A stretch of DNA of 64,000 bases from an uncultured Acidobacteriia bacterium (GTDB lineage Bacteria > Acidobacteriota > Terriglobia > Bryobacterales > Bryobacteraceae): assembly GCA_903851195.1 (NCBI GenBank), contig CAINNJ010000025.1, positions 558,001 through 622,000 of the forward strand. The letters run 5' to 3'. Below, in pieces: positions 36,141 through 45,733 of the stretch. Under the pieces are notes generated by a model. It worked only from the letters and a program-made list of their open reading frames with translations. It was not told the DNA's origin and did no database searches. The translations under genes and the position numbers were made by a program. Position 1 is the first letter of the stretch; each line of letters begins with the position of its first letter.

Positions 36141-37436
36141 TCACAGAACCAGCAGCGCCACCGCCGCCGCGCTCATCGCCGCCGCGCAGATCCACCCCAG
36201 CACCCGCGCCGTCGCCGGATTCACCCGGTCCCCCATTACCCTCTTGTCGCTCGTCAGCAGCACCACCAGCACCACCAGCGGCGGCGCCAGAATTCCGTTC
36301 AGCACCGCCGACCAGAACAGCATCTTTACCGCATTCAGCCCCGCGAAATTCAGCCCCAGTCCAATCAGCATCGCGCCGGCAATCACGGAATAAAACGGCT
36401 TGGCGGCCAGCGGCCGTTCGCACAGCGACGCCTTGTCCCACCCCCGCGCCTCCGCCAGAGCATACGCGCAAGACCCCGCCAGCACCGGCACCGCCAGCAT
36501 TCCGGTCCCCACCAGGCCCAGCGTGAACAGCCAGTACGCCCCCTGCCCCGCCAGCGGCTTCAAAGCCGTGGCCGCCTGCTGCGCCGTTTCGATACTCTTC
36601 ACCCCGTGCGCATGCAGCGTCGCCGCCGTGGTCAGCAGGATGAAATACATCACCAGATTCGAAAACAACATCCCCGTCCGGACATCCGCCGACGCCGCCG
36701 CCAGTTCCGAATCCGTCGCGCCTTTCCTCTGCCGCAGCGTGATCCGTCCCATCTCCCGCTCTTCCTCCACCTCCTGCGCCGCCTGCCAGAAGAACAGATA
36801 AGGCGAGATGGTCGTCCCCAGAATCCCCACCAGCACCGCCATGAACGAACGCGACAACTCGATATGGGGCAGGAATGTCGCGTGCAGCACCGCGCCCCAG
36901 TCCGGATGCGCCAGAAACGCCGTAATCACATAAGCGAACAGCACCAGCGTGAGCCATTTGAACACCCGGCTGATCACCTTGTAACTCGTCCAGACCACCA
37001 GCCCCGTGATCAGGACCGCAAAGAACGGCGTCCACCAGTACGCTTTCACTCCGGTCACCATCTCCATCGCGTCGCCCATGCCGCCCAGATCGGCCGCGAT
37101 GTTGAAAATATTCGCCACCAGCAGCACCAGACAGGCGGACCACAAAACCCATGCCGGGTACCGCGTGCGCAGCACGCCGCCCAGCCCCATCCCGGTCACC
37201 ATGCCCAGACGCGCGCACATCAGCTGCACCGCGGCCATCAGAGGAAGCGTGAACAGCGCTGTCCACAGGACGGAATAGCCCAGCGTCGCGCCGGCCACCG
37301 AATAGGTCGAAATGCCGGAAGGATCGTCGTCCGCGGCGCCCGTCACCAGCCCCGGGCCAAGACTCGTCAGATACCGCCGGATTCCGCTCCCGCCCCCACC
37401 CGGCTTTTCCACCATCGCGGATTCCACCGGCTTCAT
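36141..37436 (-). CDS. Divergent Nramp-family metal transporter
   Basis: 431 aa with about eleven membrane segments. TM1 reads GAADDDPSGIST, where classical manganese/iron Nramp proteins have DPGN. In place of the TM6 MPH motif it has GTTISPYLFFWQ (about 207-218), so the metal-coordinating Asn and Met are both absent. A charged loop (QEVEEEREMGRITLRQRKG) follows TM6. It belongs to the superfamily, but the ion it moves need not be manganese. It is divergent from the LigC-like gene across 44 bases. Confidence 0.85.
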   Translation of the reverse strand: MKPVESAMVEKPGGGGSGIRRYLTSLGPGLVTGAADDDPSGISTYSVAGATLGYSVLWTALFTLPLMAAVQLMCARLGMVTGMGLGGVLRTRYPAWVLWSACLVLLVANIFNIAADLGGMGDAMEMVTGVKAYWWTPFFAVLITGLVVWTSYKVISRVFKWLTLVLFAYVITAFLAHPDWGAVLHATFLPHIELSRSFMAVLVGILGTTISPYLFFWQAAQEVEEEREMGRITLRQRKGATDSELAAASADVRTGMLFSNLVMYFILLTTAATLHAHGVKSIETAQQAATALKPLAGQGAYWLFTLGLVGTGMLAVPVLAGSCAYALAEARGWDKASLCERPLAAKPFYSVIAGAMLIGLGLNFAGLNAVKMLFWSAVLNGILAPPLVVLVVLLTSDKRVMGDRVNPATARVLGWICAAAMSAAAVALLVL

Positions 37437-37480
37437 ATGTGTGCATCGTAGCAGCAGCCACGGGCGGTATATTAACCCTC

Positions 37481-38431
37481 ATGAAGATTTGTCTGGCCGG
37501 GCAGGGCGCCTTCGGCATCAAACACCTGGAAGCGATCGCGAAGATCCCCGACATTGAAGTGGTGAGCCTCACCGGCGGGAATCCCGCGGGCACCGAAGAG
37601 GTCGCCCGCCGTTTTAACATCCCCCACTGGACTCACGACCTCGCCGAAAGCCTCAGTCAGCCCGGCGTCGAAGCCGCCATCCTCGCCACGCCGACCCAGT
37701 TGCACGCCGCCCAGGCCGAACAGTGCATGCGCGCCGGCAAACACGTCATGATCGAAATCCCCATCGCCGACAACCTGGCCGATTCCGAACGTCTCCTCGA
37801 AGTGCAGGCCGAAACCGGCGTCATCGCCATGGGCGGCCACACCCGCCGCTTCAACCCCAGTCACCAGTGGATCCACCAGCGCATCCTGGCCGGCGAACTC
37901 AAAGTCCAGCAGATGGACGTCCAGACCTACTTCTTCCGCCGCACCAACATGAACGCCGCCGGCAAACCGCGCAGCTGGACCGACCACCTGCTCTGGCACC
38001 ACGCCTGCCACACCGTCGATCTCTTCCAGTACCAGACCGGCGAACTGGCGTCGGAAGCCTTCGCCCTGCAGGGCCCGGTTCACCCCACCCTCGGCATCGC
38101 CATGGACATGACCATCGGCATGAAAGTCCCCTCCGGCGCCATCTGCACCCTGTCCCTTTCGTTCAACAACAAAGGCCCCCTCGGAACGTTCTTCCGCTAT
38201 ATCTGCGACAACGGCACGTATCTGGCCCGTTATGACGATCTCGTCGATGGCGAGCAGGCGCCCATCGATCTTTCGCACGTGGCCGTCTCGATGAACGGCA
38301 TCGAACTGCAGGACCGCGAGTTCTTCTCCGCCATCCGCGAAAACCGTGAGCCGAATGCCAGCGTGGCCCAGTGCCTGACCGCCATGCGGACCCTCGACCG
38401 GCTGGATACACACCTCAGAAGCCATTCGTAG
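37481..38431 (+). CDS. Gfo/Idh/MocA dehydrogenase resembling LigC (4-carboxy-2-hydroxymuconate-6-semialdehyde dehydrogenase)
   Basis: 316 aa with an N-terminal NAD(P) fold (MKICLAGQGAFGIKHLEAIA). The C-terminal domain contains GGHTRRFNPSHQWIH, QQMDVQTYFFRRTNMNA, SWTDHLLWHHACHTVDLFQ and GTFFRYICDNGTYLARYDD. To my recollection these blocks match LigC of the protocatechuate 4,5-cleavage pathway closely, much more than generic Gfo/Idh/MocA enzymes. No ring-cleavage dioxygenase or LigI/LigJ-type gene is nearby, so the physiological substrate is open. The start is the ATG at 37481. Confidence 0.85.
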   Translation: MKICLAGQGAFGIKHLEAIAKIPDIEVVSLTGGNPAGTEEVARRFNIPHWTHDLAESLSQPGVEAAILATPTQLHAAQAEQCMRAGKHVMIEIPIADNLADSERLLEVQAETGVIAMGGHTRRFNPSHQWIHQRILAGELKVQQMDVQTYFFRRTNMNAAGKPRSWTDHLLWHHACHTVDLFQYQTGELASEAFALQGPVHPTLGIAMDMTIGMKVPSGAICTLSLSFNNKGPLGTFFRYICDNGTYLARYDDLVDGEQAPIDLSHVAVSMNGIELQDREFFSAIRENREPNASVAQCLTAMRTLDRLDTHLRSHS

Positions 38432-38470
38432 CAGTTGTTACAATCAAAGGGCCGAAGCGCCCCGATCTCC

Positions 38471-39127
38471 ATGCGACGACATCCCGCGCTTCCCTACACG
38501 CTCCCGTTCGCCGTTTTCATCGCGCTGCTCGCTCTCAATCAGGTATTCCTCGTACCGGCATGGCTGCGTTTCACGCTCAGCATGGCAGCCATCCTGGCGG
38601 TCTCGCGCCCGGTCCTCACCGGCAAGCCTTCCCGCCCCCTGCTTAGCATCCTGCTCGGCCTCGCCGTGTTCGCCATCTGGGTAGGCCCGGACTTCCTCGT
38701 TCCCTCCTGGCACCACTTCTTTCTTTTCGATAACGGTGTTGTCGGACACCCCGCCGGTAACACGCCCCCCGCGCTCAAGAACGACGCCGTATTCCTCGTT
38801 TTCCGCATTCTGATCACGGTGGTTGCCGTGCCCATTCTCGAAGAACTCTTCTGGCGCGGCTGGCTCATGCGCTACCTGATCGATTCCGCTCACTTCGAAA
38901 CCGTGCCCCTCGGCACTTACGCGCCACTGGCCTTCTGGGCCGTCGCCGCCCTTTTCGCCTCCGAACACGGCTCGTTCTGGGATGTCGGCCTCGTAACCGG
39001 CATTCTTTACAACGGCTGGATGCTCCGCACCCGCAATCTCTGGGACTGCATCCTCGCCCACGCCGTAACCAACGGCGTGCTCGCGGCCTACGTCATTCTG
39101 GCTGGTCAATGGCAGTACGGGCTGTGA
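38471..39127 (+). CDS. CPBP-family intramembrane protease (CAAX-protease-related, exosortase-associated type)
   Basis: 218 aa membrane protein with about six hydrophobic segments. The glutamate-pair motif EELFWRGWL is at about 124-132, His166 in SEHG and His197 in LAHAVTN, the expected metal-site residues of the CPBP/Abi group. The layout resembles the CAAX-protease-related proteins that accompany exosortase/PEP-CTERM systems. The next gene encodes a PEP-CTERM protein, which fits. The start is the ATG at 38471. Confidence 0.83.
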   Translation: MRRHPALPYTLPFAVFIALLALNQVFLVPAWLRFTLSMAAILAVSRPVLTGKPSRPLLSILLGLAVFAIWVGPDFLVPSWHHFFLFDNGVVGHPAGNTPPALKNDAVFLVFRILITVVAVPILEELFWRGWLMRYLIDSAHFETVPLGTYAPLAFWAVAALFASEHGSFWDVGLVTGILYNGWMLRTRNLWDCILAHAVTNGVLAAYVILAGQWQYGL

Positions 39128-39204
39128 TACAGCCCCTCTAAAACAGCAATATTTCAGTACCTGGACCGTTGTTCCTTCCCCCGAACGCGATGGTAATTTG
39201 ACCC

Positions 39205-39223
39205 CAGTCATTCATGGTGACTG
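39205..39223. promoter_or_regulatory. Inverted repeat upstream of the PEP-CTERM gene
   Basis: CAGTCA and TGACTG form perfect 6-bp arms around a 7-base spacer, 56 bases before the start codon. It could be an operator or a leader hairpin. The rest of this 151-base gap shows no clear promoter. Confidence 0.35.
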
Positions 39224-39264
39224 CGCTACCACGCGAGGCGGTTAGATTTTATTGCCCGTGTGTC

Positions 39265-39270
39265 AGGAGG
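39265..39270 (+). promoter_or_regulatory. Shine-Dalgarno fixing a TTG start
   Basis: AGGAGG, consensus, eight bases before the TTG at 39279. It is the reason for rejecting the upstream GTG at 39252. Confidence 0.75.
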
Positions 39271-39278
39271 AACATACT

Positions 39279-39920
39279 TTGAAGAGAACATCCCTAACGT
39301 TTGCAGCCGTCGCGATCGCCCTCGGCTTTTCCGGCCAGTCCAGGGCCGCCAGCATTCTCACCAACGGAGGCTTTGAGACCGGAGACCTGTCCGGCTGGAC
39401 CTCGCAACACTGGTTCGTCGCCAACGTCCTCTCCGGCCTCGGCAAGAGTCCGAGCGAGGGCTTCTATTACGCCAGTACCGGATGCACCGGCGATTCCTGT
39501 ATTAACGGGGCTATGGATCAGCAGGCGTATCTCTACCAGGACGTCACCACCATCCCCGGAGAACAATACACTCTCAGCTTCGACTTCCAGTCCGACGAAG
39601 ATCCCACCGAACTGGTCGCGCTCTTCGACGGCAAGCCCGCGTTCGATCTCACCGGACTCGGCTACCAGCTCGGCTACACCACTTACACCGGCACCTTTAC
39701 GGCCACCGGCACAACCGCGCGTCTGATGTTCCTCGGGCGCGACGATCCGTCCTACTTCGGTTTCGACAACGTATCCCTCATGGACACCGGGATCAACACC
39801 ACCCCGGTGACCATGCCAATGACGGACCCGACTCCCACACCGGGCGCCACTCCCGAACCGTCCACCTGGCTTCTCGCCTTCGGCGGCGCGGCTGCGGCCT
39901 GGCGTTTCCGCCGCCGCTGA
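39279..39920 (+). CDS. PEP-CTERM sorting-domain secreted protein
   Basis: 213 aa from a TTG start. A signal peptide (about 1-23, ending SGQSRA) precedes a beta-rich domain with the opening ILTNGGFETGDLSGWT, a carbohydrate-binding-like start common in PEP-CTERM proteins. A Thr/Pro-rich linker leads to the sorting tail PEPSTWLLAFGGAAAAWRFRRR: PEP motif, hydrophobic helix and basic end. Such proteins are processed by an exosortase and delivered to the cell surface. Two Cys (TGCTGDSC) may form a disulfide. Confidence 0.87.
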   Translation: MKRTSLTFAAVAIALGFSGQSRAASILTNGGFETGDLSGWTSQHWFVANVLSGLGKSPSEGFYYASTGCTGDSCINGAMDQQAYLYQDVTTIPGEQYTLSFDFQSDEDPTELVALFDGKPAFDLTGLGYQLGYTTYTGTFTATGTTARLMFLGRDDPSYFGFDNVSLMDTGINTTPVTMPMTDPTPTPGATPEPSTWLLAFGGAAAAWRFRRR

Positions 39921-39939
39921 TTCGCTCGAAACCAACCCG

Positions 39940-39988
39940 GCCGTCCCGTTTCCCCGCCTCGCTTTTCCCGCGGACGAAACGGGACGGC
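39940..39988 (+). terminator. 13-bp perfect inverted repeat after the PEP-CTERM gene
   Basis: GCCGTCCCGTTTC (39940-39952) and its exact complement (39976-39988) pair across a 23-base loop, 20 bases after the PEP-CTERM stop. A pyrimidine-rich stretch with few T follows (GCTTCTTCC). It is probably a terminator or mRNA-stabilising hairpin; it may also be a dispersed repeat. The rest of the gap to 40073 shows nothing recognisable. Confidence 0.5.
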
Positions 39989-40073
39989 GCTTCTTCCCCC
40001 GGCAAATGCACCCCTGCGGGACAATGGCTGTAATGGCTCCGGTCTCTCTCCGGCAGCCAGCCGACCAATAACC

Positions 40074-42026
<1,953 letters not shown>

Positions 42027-42035
42027 ACTGCGGTC

Positions 42036-42947
42036 ATGCTCTACATCACCGAACAACAGGTCCTGGCGAACCTGACCATGCCCAAAGCTCTCGACCTGGT
42101 GGAAGAATCCTTTCGCCAGTTAGCTTCGGGAGACGCGACGAATCATCCCCGCCGCCGCGTGATGGTGCCGGGCGGACCGTCCATCCTGCACTACATGGCA
42201 GCGGGCAATCGACAATATTTCGGTATCAAAATCTACTCCAGCAACCCCAAAACCGGAGCCCACTTTCAGTTCCTGCTGTACCGCTCCGAAGACGGTCTGC
42301 CGCTCGCCACCGTCGAGGCGAACTTCATGGGACAGATCCGGACCGGCGCCGCCAGCGGAGTCGCAACGAAACAACTGGCCCGCGAAGACGCGAACATTCT
42401 CGGCCTCATCGGCAGCGGCTTCCAGGCGGAAACGCAGCTCGCGGCCATCTCGCTCGTCCGTGACCTGACCGAAGTCCGCGTCTGGAGCCGCACCCCCGAA
42501 CGCCGCGAGAAATTCGCCCGCCACTGCTCGGAAAAATTCGGCCTTCCCGTCCGTGCCGCGCACACCGCCCGAGAAGCCGTGGAGGGAGCCGGTATCGTCG
42601 TCACCGCCACCAGTTCCAAAGAACCCGTGCTCGAATCCGGCTGGATCTCCCCCGGCACGCACGTCAACGCCATGGGCTCCAACTGGCTGATCAAACGCGA
42701 ACTGCCCACCGATCTGGTGATGGATCTCGCCGATGTAGTCGCCGTCGATTCCGTGGAAGACGCCCACCTCGAATCGGGCGATCTCATGATTCCGCTCACC
42801 GAACGGCCGGACGCCAAATTCCGCGCCGTGGAACTGTTCAACGCGCGCAGAACGTCGCCCGATCAGATCACGATCTTCAAATCGAATGGATTAGCAATAC
42901 AGGATGTAGCCGCCGCCGGCTACCTTTACGAAACTCTCCGCGTCTGA
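42036..42947 (+). CDS. Ornithine cyclodeaminase / mu-crystallin family protein
   Basis: 303 aa NAD(P)-dependent enzyme family. Signatures are GQIRTGAASGVATKQLAREDAN, the dinucleotide motif LGLIGSGFQAETQ and GTHVNAMGSN. The family includes ornithine cyclodeaminase, alanine dehydrogenase and delta-1-pyrroline-2-carboxylate reductase, so the substrate is undetermined. It begins 9 bp after the ABC-F gene and may be co-transcribed with it. Confidence 0.9.
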   Translation: MLYITEQQVLANLTMPKALDLVEESFRQLASGDATNHPRRRVMVPGGPSILHYMAAGNRQYFGIKIYSSNPKTGAHFQFLLYRSEDGLPLATVEANFMGQIRTGAASGVATKQLAREDANILGLIGSGFQAETQLAAISLVRDLTEVRVWSRTPERREKFARHCSEKFGLPVRAAHTAREAVEGAGIVVTATSSKEPVLESGWISPGTHVNAMGSNWLIKRELPTDLVMDLADVVAVDSVEDAHLESGDLMIPLTERPDAKFRAVELFNARRTSPDQITIFKSNGLAIQDVAAAGYLYETLRV

Positions 42948-42952
42948 GGATT

Positions 42953-43204
42953 TTATTCCTGAGCCGGAGCCTGGGATTCCACATCCCGCCAGGCGCTGAT
43001 TTTCAGACGCCGGCAGACCCAGCACAGTTGTTCAACGGGATTCGGACTCGCTTCACTGCCGCACACCGAGCACTTCGCCACGGGAACCGCCCGGTCCGTC
43101 TCGGCTCGGTCCGTCGCGAGAGAGCGCTTAGCCTCTTCGAGAATAGCCGGTTCAATAACCGGCTCCGCGCTGGCGGGCGTTTTGCGTTTCATATCAGTAT
43201 TCAT
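42953..43204 (-). CDS. Small zinc-ribbon hypothetical protein A
   Basis: 83 aa. After a charged N-terminal half, two CxxC pairs are seen (KCSVCGSEA and LCWVCRRLK), spaced like a small zinc ribbon. No family was recognised. It is followed upstream, 49 bp away on the same strand, by a second zinc-ribbon gene. It converges on the ornithine-cyclodeaminase-family gene. Confidence 0.62.
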   Translation of the reverse strand: MNTDMKRKTPASAEPVIEPAILEEAKRSLATDRAETDRAVPVAKCSVCGSEASPNPVEQLCWVCRRLKISAWRDVESQAPAQE

Positions 43205-43253
43205 AATATGTCACACCCGCCCCGGCGCAGCGGACAGAAAACGAATCTCCGGC

Positions 43254-43448
43254 TCAGGCCGCATTTCTCAGGTAAAGAACAACCGCGACATCCAGCGACG
43301 CGCCGCAGCGCTCGCACTTCTGTCCCGGAACCACTTTCATGTAGCGTGGCGTGTATTCCACATTCCCCGTTACAGAGTGCGTGCACATCGGGCAATGGAC
43401 CTTACCGGCGGCCACCTTGGCGACCGGCATCTTCATCTGAATTTCCAT
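43254..43448 (-). CDS. Small zinc-ribbon hypothetical protein B
   Basis: 64 aa. Two CxxC pairs (HCPMCTHSV and KCERCGASL) separated by 24 residues form a probable zinc ribbon, with a hydrophobic C-terminus (DVAVVLYLRNAA). A consensus AAGGAGG lies six bases before the ATG, so the gene is very likely expressed. Function unknown. Confidence 0.68.
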   Translation of the reverse strand: MEIQMKMPVAKVAAGKVHCPMCTHSVTGNVEYTPRYMKVVPGQKCERCGASLDVAVVLYLRNAA

Positions 43449-43454
43449 CGCACA

Positions 43455-43461
43455 CCTCCTT
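43455..43461 (-). promoter_or_regulatory. Consensus Shine-Dalgarno for zinc-ribbon protein B
   Basis: AAGGAGG on the minus strand, six bases before the ATG at 43448. It supports a real gene of only 64 codons. Confidence 0.7.
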
Positions 43462-43525
43462 CTCTCGCTCTAACAGATGCACGAGTGGTGCCAAATGGTT
43501 TCAGAACGGTGAGAACGCCCCCGGA

Positions 43526-44815
43526 TTACTGTTTCGCCGCTTCTTTGGTCTGATCCAGATATTTTTCCAGCTGCGCCAGTTGTTCTTTGACTTTGTCGTG
43601 ATCGGGCGCCGCCGGAGCGAATTTCAGATAGTCGCGGAACTGCTCGGCCGACGCCGGATACTCATGCTTCTCCACCAGAATCAGCCCCAGCAGATACTGG
43701 ATTCGCGGATTCGCATGACGAGGATCCAGCTTCAGTGCCTCCCGCGCGCTCTTATCCGCCGCGTCGTATTTCTTCAGGTTGTAGTGAGCCACCGAATCCA
43801 CGTACCAGGCCTGCGGGAAATCCACCGGATCCAGCTTCAGCCCGCGATCCAGATACTGGCCCGCTTCCTCCCACTTCTGCTGCTGCGCCGCCATCAGCCC
43901 CAGTTCGATATACGGCCCCACCAGCTTCGAATCGGCCTCGATCGCCTTCAGCATCGCGTCGCGCGCCGGCTCGAACGCCTTCTGCTGCATCCGGATCTTC
44001 CCCAGATTCATCCACGCATCCGCGTACTTCGGATACGCCAGCACCGCCTTCTCGAACTCCTTCGACGCCTCGTCGCTCCGGCTTTTCAGCAGCGACTGCA
44101 GGCCTTTCTCGTACGCCTTCTTCGCGTCTTTCGGTGCCATCAGAGACGTAGCGCTCACCGACGTGCCTTCCACGTTCCCCATCCGGTGCAGCACAATCAT
44201 CCCGACATCCGGATTGTCCATCGCGCTCCGGTTCACCAGATTGATCGTGTCGGAGCGATATCCGCCCAGTTGCGCCCGCAGTTCACAGTTCGCCATCTGC
44301 CCGCTGAACGGATCGGCCGAGAGCGGATTCCCCCCGCCCGCCGATTGCGCACTGCCGAAGCCTCCCGTCGAACTGGCCCCCGTCACGCCGAAGCCCCCGC
44401 TGCCGGCCTCCGAGGCATCGGACAGGAAAGCGGTAGGCTGACCCAGCTGGAAACTGAAATGCCCCCGGCTGTCCGTGTACGCCACCGACCGCGGATTCCC
44501 GTTGCACACCCGCTGAATCACCACGTTCGGAGGCAGCGGCGAGCCGTCGTCCATCATCACTTTCCCGGAAATGAAGACCGGGCGCTGAATGTTGTTCAGT
44601 CCCTGCGACGGGTTGTTGGTCTGCGGAGTAGAGGGTATTGAAGGATTCGGCCGGCCCACCGAAGGAACGCCGCTGGTGCCTCCCGTAGTGCCGCCCGTGC
44701 TCACGCCCGTCGCCCCCCCGGCCCCGGTGCTGCTCCCCGCCCCGGTGGACTGTCCGAAGGCGCTCGCGGCCACGCTCGCCGCCACAAACAGCAGGAAAAA
44801 ACTTGCTCTGTTCAT
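43526..44815 (-). CDS. Secreted TPR-repeat protein with carboxypeptidase-regulatory-like domain
   Basis: 429 aa. A signal peptide (about 1-22) is followed by a Gly/Ser/Thr low-complexity stretch (about 23-48). A CarboxypepD_reg-like beta domain follows (about 80-130: FISGKVMMDDGSPLPPNVVIQRV), then four or more TPRs (about 240-420, for example DAWMNLGKIRMQQKAFEPARDAM). The architecture suggests a periplasmic scaffold or surface protein. The ATG at 44815 has GGGGGAG just upstream and places the signal peptide correctly; the frame reads on to 44974 without meaning. Confidence 0.82.
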   Translation of the reverse strand: MNRASFFLLFVAASVAASAFGQSTGAGSSTGAGGATGVSTGGTTGGTSGVPSVGRPNPSIPSTPQTNNPSQGLNNIQRPVFISGKVMMDDGSPLPPNVVIQRVCNGNPRSVAYTDSRGHFSFQLGQPTAFLSDASEAGSGGFGVTGASSTGGFGSAQSAGGGNPLSADPFSGQMANCELRAQLGGYRSDTINLVNRSAMDNPDVGMIVLHRMGNVEGTSVSATSLMAPKDAKKAYEKGLQSLLKSRSDEASKEFEKAVLAYPKYADAWMNLGKIRMQQKAFEPARDAMLKAIEADSKLVGPYIELGLMAAQQQKWEEAGQYLDRGLKLDPVDFPQAWYVDSVAHYNLKKYDAADKSAREALKLDPRHANPRIQYLLGLILVEKHEYPASAEQFRDYLKFAPAAPDHDKVKEQLAQLEKYLDQTKEAAKQ

Positions 44816-44952
44816 CACTCCCCCCTTTTCACCCTGCGCCCTTTCGGGCCGCGGGCAGATGGAATGTGCCCCAATTATGCCATAGCTGAAAAACGTCGAT
44901 GTACGCGTTCTCCCGGCCTCGGGATACCTCCTCGGGCTATGATGGGGGCGGG

Positions 44953-45702
44953 ATGCCCAACTCACCGTTGCCAACCCCGCTCCAGGATCTCGGCGCGCGC
45001 CGCTTTTCGTTCTACCCGGCCATCCGCAACCTGGAACACAACGAGTGGCAGTTCCGCCGCGCCACCTGGTCCGAAATCGTCGTCGTCAACACCCGCTCCG
45101 GCGACGAAGCCTTCATCCCCCGGGCCTGCATCGGCGAAGTTTCCATCATCGACCATCCGGTGGTCATCGTCGGCCTCCATCGCGAACTCGAATGGCGCGA
45201 CGGCGCCGTCTACCCGCACCGCCGCCCGGTCATCGAATTTCCGATAGCCGTTAACGACAGAGCCGTTAACGACAGCCGCCCTTCCCCCGCCCCCCACCCG
45301 GACCGCCTCGCGCCCGTCGTGAACATCCGCCTCGAACCCCGCCCCGCCAAACGCAAATCCACCCGCATCGCCGGAGCCGTCATGCTCGGCGCCATCGGCT
45401 GCCTCGTCGTCGCCGATCTCGCCCGCCAGATCCAGTCCCGCCAGCGCGTCCGCGTCACATCGAACGACGACTACGCCTCCATCGTCGCCAAACTCGGCCT
45501 CCCCGCCGCCGACCGCGCCGTTGCCCCCTACCGCGTCCTGTCCTATCCCCGACGCCACCTCTCCATCGTCCTTTCCGAAACCGCCCCCGGCCGCGGTCAC
45601 TACCTCGGAACCGTCGACTCCACGGGCCACGTTTTAGATTCCATGCCAGCCCAAATGCAGGACCAGTTGCGGCAGGTGTTGCGTTCCCTTCCCCGCATCT
45701 GA
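44953..45702 (+). CDS. Hypothetical membrane-anchored protein
   Basis: 249 aa, not recognised. The first 100 residues are a soluble region with RRATWSEIVVVNTRSGDEAFIPRACIGEV and a conserved-looking HPVVIVGLHRELEWRDG. A Pro-rich spacer precedes one hydrophobic helix (about 139-157), after which about 90 residues follow. With a cytoplasmic N-terminal domain and one helix, the C-terminal part would be periplasmic. The start (ATG at 44953) lacks a good ribosome-binding site. It is divergent from the TPR gene over 137 bases and 31 bp upstream of cstA. Confidence 0.62.
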   Translation: MPNSPLPTPLQDLGARRFSFYPAIRNLEHNEWQFRRATWSEIVVVNTRSGDEAFIPRACIGEVSIIDHPVVIVGLHRELEWRDGAVYPHRRPVIEFPIAVNDRAVNDSRPSPAPHPDRLAPVVNIRLEPRPAKRKSTRIAGAVMLGAIGCLVVADLARQIQSRQRVRVTSNDDYASIVAKLGLPAADRAVAPYRVLSYPRRHLSIVLSETAPGRGHYLGTVDSTGHVLDSMPAQMQDQLRQVLRSLPRI

Positions 45703-45733
45703 CAATCTCTTTCTAATATCCTTGTTGAAGCGA

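Noticed and set aside
39128-39278. Sigma54-type promoter before the PEP-CTERM gene
   Set aside because: No GG/GC pair with the required spacing was found, although some PEP-CTERM genes use such promoters.
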